34,507 nucleotides of DNA from an uncultured Campylobacter sp. (GCA_900772495.1 CAAHEJ010000102.1:1-34507); one strand, 5' to 3'. Counted from the stretch's first letter, positions 7,537 through 15,312 are shown. Translations and numbers: made by a program. The notes: generated by a model from the sequence alone, not told the origin.

Positions 7537-8259
7537 TTAGCGTTTTTTGAATTTAGCGCAAAGTAGCGTGTAAATCGTGCGTAGGGGTCCGTAAAACACA
7601 TAAAGGCTCACGGCGATAAAAATGCTTTCAAGCGTGTAAAGATAGAGCAAAGAAAAGGCGAGTATGAGCAAAACAAGCACTTTGAGCATATTTGCTTGAC
7701 TCAAATCCACTTTTTTAAAGCTAGGATAGCGAATGTTGCTCACCATCAAAAAGGCAAGTCCGAGCTGGACGAGCAAAAACGCCACTTCAAAGCCGCGAAA
7801 GAAGTCGTAGCGGGTGTAAGCGTAGATATAAACCGCGCTAACTATGGCTGCTGTGGGTATGGGAAGCCCTATGAAAACGCTAGGCTCGTAAGTGCCTGTG
7901 GTTACATTAAAGCGGGCTAGGCGAATCGCCCCAAACACCACAAAAAAACCGCTAATCAGCGTGCCGATTTTGCCAAATTCGTATCCTAAATTCACATAAA
8001 AAAACACCGCTGGCGCCACGCCAAAGGCGACAAGGTCGGAAAGCGAGTCAAACTCCACGCCGAATTTAGAAGTCGTGTTCGTAAGCCTTGCCACGCGCCC
8101 ATCAAGCCCGTCAAAGATGAGAGCGATGAAAATATAAAGCAAAGCGCTAAATGCCCTGCCGTTCATCGATGAGATGATAGAGACAACGCCGCAAAAACAG
8201 CTCGCTGCGGTGAAAAGATTTGGCAAAATATAGGCTAAATGGGGTTTGTTCTCGTTCAT
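7537..8259 (-). CDS. pssA: CDP-diacylglycerol-serine O-phosphatidyltransferase
   Basis: Membrane enzyme making phosphatidylserine from CDP-diacylglycerol and serine. The 240-residue protein has the complete CDP-alcohol phosphotransferase motif: D50, D53-G54, A57-R58, G67, D71 and D75 at the canonical spacings, followed by several hydrophobic helices (about residues 83-100, 100-120, 140-160, 165-185, 195-235). The start codon overlaps the stop of the upstream psd-like gene by four bases (ATGA, 8256-8259), so translation is coupled; AAAGG precedes it inside the upstream gene. It is the last gene of the cheY-prmA-ftsH-psd-like-pssA run, an order also known from C. jejuni. Confidence 0.93.
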   Translation of the reverse strand: MNENKPHLAYILPNLFTAASCFCGVVSIISSMNGRAFSALLYIFIALIFDGLDGRVARLTNTTSKFGVEFDSLSDLVAFGVAPAVFFYVNLGYEFGKIGTLISGFFVVFGAIRLARFNVTTGTYEPSVFIGLPIPTAAIVSAVYIYAYTRYDFFRGFEVAFLLVQLGLAFLMVSNIRYPSFKKVDLSQANMLKVLVLLILAFSLLYLYTLESIFIAVSLYVFYGPLRTIYTLLCAKFKKR

Positions 8260-9146
8260 CTTGCGCCTTTACTTGAATTTGCGGGGCTTTGGGCTAAATT
8301 TTTAGCTTTTGTCGTGGCTTTTAAGCTCGCTTTGGTGTTTTTTGAATTTTTGGGCGTTTTTGTTTTAGCTGAATTTGTTTTTGGGCTTGCTGAATTTTTA
8401 CTTTGTTTAGCGGCTGAATTTTTGCTTGTTTTTGCACTTTTTGTTTGTGAAATTTGGGTGCTTTGGCTTGAATTTTTAGCTGAAATTTTAGCTTTTGGGG
8501 CTGAATTTCTTGCTGAAATTTGGCGTTTTGCGCCGCTTTTTTGTGCTGCGCTAAAATAGCCAAGCAAGGCGCAACTTGCGATTTCATCGCCTATGCCGAC
8601 AAGTAGCCTTGTGTCCTTTGGTAAAAGTAAGCTGAGCGTGGCATTTAGGCTAAATCCCAGCTCTTCGCCCGCTTCAAGCTCGCCCAAGCCCTCATACAAG
8701 CCTATCTTGCGCTCCAAACTGCCTCCGCTGATACGCAAGCCAAAATTTGTGTCGCCGTTTTTCGCTAAAATCAATACCCGTTCGCAAAAATTCGCCATAT
8801 CAAAGCCAAAAAGTCCGTGTCGCACCTTAACCTTAACAATCTGCATTTTCGAGCTTGCGCGGATAATGCCCTCGTTATAAAGGGCGTTTTCGATGACAAG
8901 CTGCACGCATTCGCCTAAATCTCCGTGCTTTACCGCACTTATGCTAGTGATACGCCCACAAACAGGGGCGATGATAGCCCTTTCATCGGTGCAAAACACC
9001 GCTTTTTGCGTGTTGCGAAACAAAAAACAAAGAGCTAAAAACAGCACAAAAAGCAGCCAAGAAAAGCCAAAAAATATCCACCACACAAGCACAAGCGCGC
9101 CGAAAAATAGCAGAATTTCATAGCTTGACTTAGCAAAGAATTTCAT
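8256..9146 (-). CDS. Phosphatidylserine decarboxylase-like membrane protein, apparently without catalytic residues
   Basis: Protein of 296 residues. Residues 10-44 form a hydrophobic hairpin, as in short-type Psd proteins, followed by a Psd-like beta domain to about residue 200. The catalytic landmarks are altered: APADG-type Asp is Cys in APVCGRI (residues 60-66); the His of the HxNR segment is replaced in NEGIIRASSK (91-100); and the self-cleavage Gly-Ser before the final strands is Asn-Ala (168-169) in LNATLSLLLP. So processing and pyruvoyl formation look impossible. The last 93 residues are a Lys/Ala/Ser/Asn-rich low-complexity tail with KNS, NSA and AKT repeats. The gene starts 2 bases after ftsH ends and overlaps pssA by 4. 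It might scaffold or regulate PssA; a true Psd would have to be encoded elsewhere. Confidence 0.75.
   Translation of the reverse strand: MKFFAKSSYEILLFFGALVLVWWIFFGFSWLLFVLFLALCFLFRNTQKAVFCTDERAIIAPVCGRITSISAVKHGDLGECVQLVIENALYNEGIIRASSKMQIVKVKVRHGLFGFDMANFCERVLILAKNGDTNFGLRISGGSLERKIGLYEGLGELEAGEELGFSLNATLSLLLPKDTRLLVGIGDEIASCALLGYFSAAQKSGAKRQISARNSAPKAKISAKNSSQSTQISQTKSAKTSKNSAAKQSKNSASPKTNSAKTKTPKNSKNTKASLKATTKAKNLAQSPANSSKGAR
8259..8537 (-). repeat. Low-complexity repeats encoding the basic tail of the psd-like protein
   Basis: On the plus strand the word GCTGAATTT and close variants recur (for example near 8368, 8388, 8413 and 8500). I count about eleven RAATTY hexamers between 8275 and 8522. 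The same stretch yields a spurious antisense reading frame. Confidence 0.7.
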
Positions 9147-9148
9147 TT

Positions 9149-11218
9149 TTAGCCTTTTTGCGTGTCGTTTTCATTTTTATTGCTCTTTTTGCGAGCGGGT
9201 TTTTCGCCCTTTGGGCTTGAATTTTGAGCTAAATCTTCGCTTTTAGCTGAATTTTCGTCCGCGTTTTTGCTTTTTTTGGGGCGCAAGTTTTTTTCATCTT
9301 TTTCATCGCTTTGCAGGCGCGTTTTCATACCCTTTTGCTTTTCAAATTCGGCGATGATTTGTCGCACCTTTTCGCCCTCGATAGTTTCTTCCTCATAAAG
9401 TGCATCAACCATCGTTTCTATGGCGTCTTTGTAGAGTTTCAAAGTCGCCAAAACGCCTTTATACCGCTCATCAAGCGTGGCTTTGACATACTCATCTAAC
9501 GCCTCAGCCGTTTTTTCTGAGTAGTCTTTTATCGTCTGTCCGCCTGTTAAAAAGGTGTTGCGTTGCTTTTCAAGCACCATAAGTCCAGCGATTTCGCTCA
9601 TTCCATACATAGAAATCATCGCCTTGATAATGTCTGTGGCGCGCTCTAAATCATTGCTCGCGCCCGTTGAAATCTCGCCGATAAACACTTCCTCCGCCGC
9701 GCGCCCACCCAAAAGCACATCAACCTCGGCTAAAAGCTCGTGTTTTTGCATTAAAAATTTGTTTTCTTCTGGCGTATTAAGCGTGTAGCCAAGTGCGGCA
9801 AGTCCGCGCGGGATAACGCTTACCTTGCTTACCTTTTTCGCACCCTTTGTGGTCTCTGCTATGAGCGCGTGTCCGCATTCGTGGTAGGTAACGATTTTTT
9901 TCTCTTTTTCGTTAATGCGGCGCGATTTCTTTTCAAGCCCCGCAATAGCGCGTTCTACGGCTTCGACTAAGTCTTTTTGCTCGACATATTTTTTGCTATC
10001 ACGCCCTGCTAAAAGCGCGGCTTCATTGATGATATTTGCTAAATCCGCTCCCGCAAGCCCAGCAGTAAGGCGAGCGACATCTTCAACCTTAACTTCGGGC
10101 GAGATTTTCACATCTTTCATATGCACTCTTAAAATATCACAACGCCCCTTAAAATCGGGCTTATCTACAAGCACCTGTCTGTCAAAACGCCCAGGGCGCA
10201 AAAGCGCAGCGTCTAAAATCTCAGGGCGGTTTGTGGCTGCCAAAACGATGACAGGCGAGCTTTCCGTGCCAAAGCCGTCCATTTCGGCTAAAAGTTGGTT
10301 TAGGGTTTGCTCTCTTTCGTCATTTCCGCCCATCATCGCCCCAGCCGCACGGCTCTTGCCGATAGCATCGATTTCATCGATGAAAACGATAGCGGGGGCT
10401 TCTTTTTTCGCCTTTTCAAACAAATCCCGCACACGGCTTGCGCCCACGCCCACAAACATTTCGATGAAAGATGAGCCAGAGACACTAAAAAACGGCACAT
10501 CAGCCTCGCCCGCTACGGCTTTGGCTAAAAGCGTCTTGCCCGTGCCAGGGGGTCCCACTAAAAGCAAGCCTTTTGGAATTTTCGCGCCTAAATTTATGTA
10601 GCGTTCGGGGTATTTGAGAAAATCAACGATTTCTTTAACTTCTTCTTTTGCCTCTTCAACCCCAGCCACATCGCCAAATTTAACCTTTGGCTTTTCGCTA
10701 TTTACGAGCCTGCCGCTTGAACCCATACCTAAAATCGAGCTTCCCATATTGCGCTGCATACGCGAAGCTAAAAACATCCAAATGCCAAAGAAAACAAACA
10801 CAGGCAGCACCCACGAAAAAATCATATCCAAAAACCAGTTGCGCTCTGTCGGACGCCCATCATACACAATGCCCTTTTCATCAAGCAAGGCGATAAGCCC
10901 AGGGTCGTTGCTCACCTTTTGCGTGGTAAAGACGGCGTTTTGTTTGGAGATAGCGCGAATGGTTGTTTGTCCTATATCCACGCGGGCTATTTGGTTGCTT
11001 TCGATGAGTTTTTTAAGCTCAGAGTAAGCTATGTTGCGGCTTGGCTCGGAGCTTAAAGCGTTTGAAGCAAGGCTTGTTGGGCTATCGTTAAAGCTACGAA
11101 AGAGCAAAATCGCTATGATAGCAAAAACCGCAAAGATTAAAATGGGGTTTTTGTTGAAAAAATTGTTGTTGTTTGGGGGCATATTGTTGCCGCCTTGTTG
11201 GTTTGGGTTGTTGTTCAT
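9149..11218 (-). CDS. ftsH: ATP-dependent zinc metalloprotease FtsH
   Basis: Inner-membrane AAA+ protease degrading misfolded and regulatory proteins. The 689-residue product has an Asn-rich N-terminus, a first transmembrane helix (about 25-43), a periplasmic domain, a second helix (about 131-151), Walker A GPPGTGKT (222-229), Walker B IVFIDEID, the SRH region TNRPEILDAALLRPGRFD, and zinc site HECGH (446-450) with a later Asp in GASNDLERAT. The C-terminus ends in a charged Lys/Asn/Ser-rich tail of about 50 residues. Start at 11218 is preferred over an upstream codon at 11251: it has AAAGGA upstream, gives the expected N-terminus, and overlaps the prmA stop as ATGA (11215-11218). Confidence 0.97.
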   Translation of the reverse strand: MNNNPNQQGGNNMPPNNNNFFNKNPILIFAVFAIIAILLFRSFNDSPTSLASNALSSEPSRNIAYSELKKLIESNQIARVDIGQTTIRAISKQNAVFTTQKVSNDPGLIALLDEKGIVYDGRPTERNWFLDMIFSWVLPVFVFFGIWMFLASRMQRNMGSSILGMGSSGRLVNSEKPKVKFGDVAGVEEAKEEVKEIVDFLKYPERYINLGAKIPKGLLLVGPPGTGKTLLAKAVAGEADVPFFSVSGSSFIEMFVGVGASRVRDLFEKAKKEAPAIVFIDEIDAIGKSRAAGAMMGGNDEREQTLNQLLAEMDGFGTESSPVIVLAATNRPEILDAALLRPGRFDRQVLVDKPDFKGRCDILRVHMKDVKISPEVKVEDVARLTAGLAGADLANIINEAALLAGRDSKKYVEQKDLVEAVERAIAGLEKKSRRINEKEKKIVTYHECGHALIAETTKGAKKVSKVSVIPRGLAALGYTLNTPEENKFLMQKHELLAEVDVLLGGRAAEEVFIGEISTGASNDLERATDIIKAMISMYGMSEIAGLMVLEKQRNTFLTGGQTIKDYSEKTAEALDEYVKATLDERYKGVLATLKLYKDAIETMVDALYEEETIEGEKVRQIIAEFEKQKGMKTRLQSDEKDEKNLRPKKSKNADENSAKSEDLAQNSSPKGEKPARKKSNKNENDTQKG

Positions 11219-12051
11219 TTGTTTTCCTTTTGATACACAAAGCTTAGCCATTCGTTTATTTGGCTTTGTTTGATTTGTTTAAACTCTTTAAATTCACGCT
11301 GAATTCGTGCTTTATATTTGTCTAAAATGCCCGCAAGCACCAAATATCCGCCTTTTTTTACTTTTGCTTTTAAATCAGGCGCAAGAGTTAGGATAATGTC
11401 GCCGACTAAATTTGCGACAACTATGTCATAAAGGGCGTTTGTTTGATTTACCGAGCCTTGCCACAGCTTTTTGAGTGCTATTTGGTTGAGCTTTGCATTT
11501 GAAAGCGTGCTTGAAACGGCTATTTCATCGGTATCGCAAGCACTCACTTCGCAGCCCATTTTAGCTAAAATAATGCTTAAAATTCCGCTTCCACAGCCTA
11601 TATCAAGGGCTTTGTCGCCGCTTTTAGCAAAGGCTTGCAAAAGCTCTATGCACGAGTGCGTGCTTTCGTGGTGTCCCGAGCCAAAGGCAAGTGCAGGGTC
11701 AATTTGCACATTTATAGCGCGTGAATTTGGCTCTTGCCACGAGCTGTGTATGTAAAAATCCCCTATTTGCAAGGGCGCAACGCCTTTTTGATACTCTTTT
11801 ATCCAGTTTTTGTTTGGTTTTTGGCTTAAATTTGTGCGTAGATTGAGCGTAACATTTTGGTGCTTTGCTAAGCTTGCGCCGAATTTATCCACAGCCCAAG
11901 CGATAGTGCTTAAATCATCATTTGAGCGCACGAAAACGCCGCCGTTTTTTTCCTCCACAGCCTCCACGCCCAAAGACAGCACAAAGTCGATAAACAAAGG
12001 ATTATAAGGCTTATCGACTTGAAAAAAAAATTCGTTGTAAGAATCTTGCAT
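11215..12051 (-). CDS. prmA: Ribosomal protein L11 methyltransferase
   Basis: SAM-dependent trimethylation of ribosomal protein L11. The 278-residue protein has an N-terminal substrate-binding domain, then IDPALAFGSGHHEST, SAM motif I ALDIGCGSGILS (about residues 148-159), acidic motif VSACDTDE, and VVANLVGDI in place of the more common ANI form, all typical of PrmA. It lies 9 bases downstream of cheY and overlaps ftsH by 4 bases. Codons 8-10 contain T9 on the coding strand (Phe-Phe-Phe), close to the start. Confidence 0.92.
   Translation of the reverse strand: MQDSYNEFFFQVDKPYNPLFIDFVLSLGVEAVEEKNGGVFVRSNDDLSTIAWAVDKFGASLAKHQNVTLNLRTNLSQKPNKNWIKEYQKGVAPLQIGDFYIHSSWQEPNSRAINVQIDPALAFGSGHHESTHSCIELLQAFAKSGDKALDIGCGSGILSIILAKMGCEVSACDTDEIAVSSTLSNAKLNQIALKKLWQGSVNQTNALYDIVVANLVGDIILTLAPDLKAKVKKGGYLVLAGILDKYKARIQREFKEFKQIKQSQINEWLSFVYQKENK
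12022..12030 (-). repeat. Nine-base homopolymer at codons 8-10 of prmA
   Basis: A9 on the plus strand, T9 in the prmA message. Slippage would stop translation soon after initiation and could also affect the coupled ftsH start. Confidence 0.5.
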
Positions 12052-12060
12052 AACCCTGCT

Positions 12061-12456
12061 TTACTCAGCCGCTGGTGTCGTGCCGGGCGCGATTCCAAGC
12101 ACATCTTCGAGCTTTTCTTTCAAAACTTGCGGTGTAAAGGGCTTTACTATGTAGTTATTTACCCCAGCTTTAAGCGCGGTGATAACCTCAGCCTTGCCGC
12201 CCTCAGTCGTTACCATAATGATGGGCATATCCTCATACTTTTTTTCGGCGCGAATCTTTTTCACCAAATCAAGTCCGTTCATCTCGGGCATATTCCAGTC
12301 CGTGATGACAACCTTTATATTCTCATCAGCACTCAGCTTGTCCCAAGCCTCCACGCCGTGTTCTGCCTCTACGACATCGGTGTGTCCGAGTCTTTCCAAG
12401 GTGTTTCTTATAATCCTTCTCATCGTAGAGCTATCATCGACAACCAACAATCTCAC
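12061..12456 (-). CDS. cheY: Chemotaxis response regulator
   Basis: Single receiver domain of 131 residues that, when phosphorylated by CheA, binds the flagellar switch. D7 and D8 form the acidic pocket, D53 (in ITDWNMPEMNG) is the phosphoacceptor, T83/T84 and K105 (NYIVKPF) complete the active site. The GTG start has AAGGA about 7 bases upstream. No output domain follows. It is first in a run with prmA and ftsH, has its own -10 element, and lies downstream of pglG. Confidence 0.95.
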   Translation of the reverse strand: MRLLVVDDSSTMRRIIRNTLERLGHTDVVEAEHGVEAWDKLSADENIKVVITDWNMPEMNGLDLVKKIRAEKKYEDMPIIMVTTEGGKAEVITALKAGVNNYIVKPFTPQVLKEKLEDVLGIAPGTTPAAE

Positions 12457-12488
12457 GCTTTCGTCCTTTCAATGCCAAAATATCACAT

Positions 12489-12494
12489 ATTATA
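12489..12494 (-). promoter_or_regulatory. Sigma70 -10 element for cheY
   Basis: TATAAT on the minus strand, 32 bases before the cheY GTG, in a 102-base gap between pglG and cheY. It would drive the cheY-prmA-ftsH-psd-like-pssA unit independently of pglG. Confidence 0.55.
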
Positions 12495-12558
12495 ACGCAT
12501 TTTAGCTTAAATTCAAGTGATAAGTATAGCATTTTTTCTTAAAAATTTAGCAAATCTT

Positions 12559-13458
12559 TCAAAATATCTGTTTTTTATATTTGTATTTTACCGCAAACAA
12601 ATAAATACTAAGCCCCGCAAGCAACACGCTCACGCCGATGATAAGATAAATCGCATAAATCATCTGCGACAAATCCCCTGTTACGAGCTTAAACACGAGC
12701 ATTAAGGCTTCTATGGCAAGGGCGATGATGATAGAGCCTAAAAAACGCACCATTGTTTTTTGGATACCGCCTTTTTCCTTGCGGTTGCGCCCCAAAACTT
12801 CTTCTTCAATCACCGTTTTAGCCAAGTCAAATATCGCCAAAGCCAGCGTTATGGCGATAGTGCTTTCAAACATTTGCTGAATTTTCACGCCTTCTTGATT
12901 AAAAAGGCTTAAAATTCCGCGATGAAACAAAAAACAAGTGATGAGAAAAAGCACCACCCCAAAGCAAAAATACACCACGCGGCTAAACTGCATAAAAATA
13001 AATTCAAAATTGCTCGCTTGTATGAGTTTAAGGATATTTGCAAGCTTTATGTCTATGCAAACTACGAATTCTAGCTTGCCCGAGCTGTTGTAAATAGGCA
13101 TAGACGCCGTTACACAAAGCTCATTGTCAAGGCTTGATGGGTAAGGGTCGCTCAAAACACAGCGTTTGAGCTTAACAGCGCGGTAAAAATAACTCCGCCC
13201 GCTTCTGTCCTCGCCCTTGCCCGTGCAAAAGTCCTTGCGCGTGCTGATATTGTTTTCAATTTGCTTGCCTGAGTTATCAAGGATATACAAGGCTTCAAAA
13301 TTTTCCACCTCGTGAGCAAGCTTGTCCAAAGCCACTTTTATGCTCGAAAGCTCGATTTGCGGGAGCTTGTCAGGCAAATTTCTTGTTAAGATATAGCTCA
13401 TATAGGCTCTTGCTTTGTAGCGGTTTTCCTCAAATTTTTGAATTTCTTTGATATACAT
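12559..13458 (-). CDS. pglG: PglG-like membrane protein with PDC/Cache domain
   Basis: Protein of 299 residues. Residues about 40-140 resemble a PDC/Cache sensor domain (ALYILDNSGKQIE, GRSYFYRAVKLKRCVLSDPYPSS, CVTASMPIYNSSGKLEFVVCIDI), followed by four hydrophobic segments (about 160-180, 200-215, 240-258, 268-290). The position immediately before cheY-prmA-ftsH matches C. jejuni PglG, a general protein glycosylation locus member of unresolved function. The start at 13458 is preferred for the AAAAGGTG upstream; an upstream in-frame codon would add 25 Cys/Lys-rich residues that overlap the -10 box. In C. jejuni pglF and the rest of the N-glycosylation genes come next; here the neighbour is a divergent flagellin instead. 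A generic Cache-domain protein is the alternative. Confidence 0.7.
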   Translation of the reverse strand: MYIKEIQKFEENRYKARAYMSYILTRNLPDKLPQIELSSIKVALDKLAHEVENFEALYILDNSGKQIENNISTRKDFCTGKGEDRSGRSYFYRAVKLKRCVLSDPYPSSLDNELCVTASMPIYNSSGKLEFVVCIDIKLANILKLIQASNFEFIFMQFSRVVYFCFGVVLFLITCFLFHRGILSLFNQEGVKIQQMFESTIAITLALAIFDLAKTVIEEEVLGRNRKEKGGIQKTMVRFLGSIIIALAIEALMLVFKLVTGDLSQMIYAIYLIIGVSVLLAGLSIYLFAVKYKYKKQIF

Positions 13459-13494
13459 TTGTGTTTTGCACCTTTTGAAAATGGATTTTTGCTT

Positions 13495-13503
13495 ATTGTA
13501 GCA
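13495..13503 (-). promoter_or_regulatory. Extended -10 promoter for pglG
   Basis: TGCTACAAT on the minus strand, about 37 bases before the chosen pglG start, divergent from the flagellin promoter. Confidence 0.5.
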
Positions 13504-13561
13504 TTTTTTTCTATATCTTTCAAGCTCACACACAAATTTACCAAAAACAAATTTATCCCTA

Positions 13562-13588
13562 TAAACTTTCCCAAAAAATTTACGATAT
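13562..13588 (+). promoter_or_regulatory. Sigma28 (FliA) promoter of the flagellin gene
   Basis: TAAACTTT, an 11-base spacer and TACGATAT closely match the FliA consensus TAAAGTTT-N11-GCCGATAA. Transcription would begin near 13595. This is the class expected for a major flagellin (flaA type) rather than the sigma54-dependent flaB type. Confidence 0.88.
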
Positions 13589-13597
13589 AGTGCTTAT

Positions 13598-13617
13598 CAA
13601 CGAAAGGAACTTCGTTG
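13598..13617 (+). promoter_or_regulatory. Leader hairpin with GGA in the loop, candidate CsrA site of flagellin mRNA
   Basis: Perfect 7-bp arms CAACGAA and TTCGTTG enclose the loop AGGAAC, right at the predicted 5' end of the message. A second GGA lies in the Shine-Dalgarno (AAGGA, 13631-13635), 27 bases downstream. Paired GGA sites, one in a hairpin loop and one over the ribosome binding site, are how CsrA represses its targets; in C. jejuni flaA mRNA is a known CsrA target, relieved by FliW. Confidence 0.6.
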
Positions 13618-13641
13618 AAATTCTCTTTAAAAGGATTTACA

Positions 13642-15294
13642 ATGGCAGGAGGAATGCGTATTGTAACAAATGTCGCCGCACTTCAAGGTGTCGTGGCAAA
13701 CACAAACAATTCTAGCAACTTACAAAAGTCGCTTGAAAGACTCTCAACAGGGCTTAAAATCAACGCCGCCAAGGACAATGCTTCTGGCTTGGCGATTGCT
13801 AACCAGCTCAAAACTCAGGCTTCATCGCTCAAACAAGCCATAGACAACGGCAACCAAGCCAACTCTATGATGCTTACCGCCGACAAGGCTATCGATGAGC
13901 AAAACAACATTCTTGATCAAATCAAGACAAAAGCCATCGCAGCAGCGCAAGACGGGCAAAACACCAAGACGCGCAATATGCTCCAAGCAGACATCGTCCG
14001 CCTTATGGAAGAGCTAGACAACATAGCCAACACCACAAGCTTTAACGGCAAGATGCTTTTAAGTGGCGGTTTCATCAACCAAGAGTTTCAAATAGGCGAC
14101 CGCTCAAACATCACCGTAAAAGCCACAGTAGGCTCTACCCAAAGCTCAAAGCTGGGACTCACTCGTTTTGAAACGGGGTTGAATGTTACATCATATGTTG
14201 GAGACGCTTTTACAGCTGCTGGTGCTGGTGGCGGTAGCTTATCGCAAGGTATAGCGGCAAATATCACAGGACTTGCCCTTAAAAACTATGACGGCAGGGG
14301 CAACAACTGGACTTTTGGAACAGTAAAGCTAGGCTACAAGGTAAATGAGGGCTTAGGTGCTGTGGCAGAAGAAATGAACAAAGCCTCAGCCGAAACAGGC
14401 GTGCGAGCCACAGCCATAGTCCAAAGCAAGGGCATTAAAGCTGTGGAAGCTGGCACTACAAGTGAAGGCTTTACTATCAACGGCGTGCTTATAGGCAAGA
14501 TTACTTGGGAAGCCAATGATAGAAACGGTGCTTTGGTAAATGGTATCAACGCTTACAAAGACACCACAGGCGTTACCGCGAGCATAGACGGACAGGGCAA
14601 ACTCATCTTAAATTCAGCCGATGGACGCGGTATCTACCTAACAGCAAGTGTAGCCGCACAAGGATTCTCAAATATGGGAATTGTTTCAGGTGCAAGTGGA
14701 ACGGAATACATCAATTTTGGACGCCTTTCTCTTGTCAAAAACAGTGGCTCTGACATTGTCTTTGTAAGCACTGGTGGAGGTTCAGTTGCCGCAGCCTTAA
14801 TCGGCTTTTCAGCTAGCACACTTGTATCTCAATACACTATGAGTTTGCGCGAAACCAAAGGCGCCTTTGACGCTGTAAAGGCTGATGCTATGGGTATGTA
14901 TGGCACTAAACTTAACGGGACCAATAACGGAAGAATGACAATCGCTTTAACAAACGCCGGCGCAGTGGCAGCACTCAGTATAGGCGATATCACAGCAGGT
15001 GTAACGACACTCAAAGGCGCGATGGCTGTGATGGATGTCGTAGAAACAGCCATCCTCAATGTCGACCAAATCCGCGCCGACATAGGCTCAGTCCAACAAC
15101 AAATCGACTCCACCATCACCAACATAAGCACCACTCAGGTAAATCTCAAAGCCGCTGAGAGTGTGATTCGTGATGTGGATTTTGCTGATGAGAGTGCTAA
15201 CTACTCCAAATCAAGCATCTTGGCTCAAAGCGGTGCTTACGCCCTCGCCCAAGCCAACGCCTCATCTCAATATGTAATGCAACTCTTGCAGTAG
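13642..15294 (+). CDS. flaA: Flagellin, major filament subunit
   Basis: Protein of 550 residues, exported and polymerised as the filament. The N-terminal D0/D1 region (to about 180) includes NVAALQ, LERLSTGLKINAAKDNASG, the LDQIKTKAIAAAQDG stretch and SFNGKMLLSGGFINQEFQIG; the C-terminal D1/D0 region ends AQANASSQYVMQLLQ. The centre is variable and rich in Gly, Ser, Thr and Ala, a plausible surface for pseudaminic acid modification by the Maf proteins. The start at 13642 has AAGGA 6 bases upstream; an ATG at 13654 would align its Met to the usual start but has GGAGG only one base away, and a TTG at 13615 lies in the leader hairpin. Compared with C. jejuni FlaA the first 15 residues differ (MAGGMRIVTN). 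Confidence 0.95.
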   Translation: MAGGMRIVTNVAALQGVVANTNNSSNLQKSLERLSTGLKINAAKDNASGLAIANQLKTQASSLKQAIDNGNQANSMMLTADKAIDEQNNILDQIKTKAIAAAQDGQNTKTRNMLQADIVRLMEELDNIANTTSFNGKMLLSGGFINQEFQIGDRSNITVKATVGSTQSSKLGLTRFETGLNVTSYVGDAFTAAGAGGGSLSQGIAANITGLALKNYDGRGNNWTFGTVKLGYKVNEGLGAVAEEMNKASAETGVRATAIVQSKGIKAVEAGTTSEGFTINGVLIGKITWEANDRNGALVNGINAYKDTTGVTASIDGQGKLILNSADGRGIYLTASVAAQGFSNMGIVSGASGTEYINFGRLSLVKNSGSDIVFVSTGGGSVAAALIGFSASTLVSQYTMSLRETKGAFDAVKADAMGMYGTKLNGTNNGRMTIALTNAGAVAALSIGDITAGVTTLKGAMAVMDVVETAILNVDQIRADIGSVQQQIDSTITNISTTQVNLKAAESVIRDVDFADESANYSKSSILAQSGAYALAQANASSQYVMQLLQ

Positions 15295-15312
15295 GCATTG
15301 CGTAGGCTTAAA

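Noticed and set aside
8239..8559. 106-residue hydrophobic reading frame on the plus strand opposite the psd-like tail
   Set aside because: It is the antisense image of the repetitive Lys/Ser tail, where AAATTCAGC-type codons read backwards give Leu/Phe/Ala; no ribosome binding site or homology.
9915..10601. 228-codon open frame opposite ftsH
   Set aside because: Lies wholly within the conserved ftsH ATPase region on the other strand; Ser/Ala-rich composition typical of antisense frames, no start signals.
11219..11251. N-terminal extension of ftsH
   Set aside because: It lies inside the prmA coding region, while the ATG at 11218 has a good Shine-Dalgarno and the ATGA coupling.
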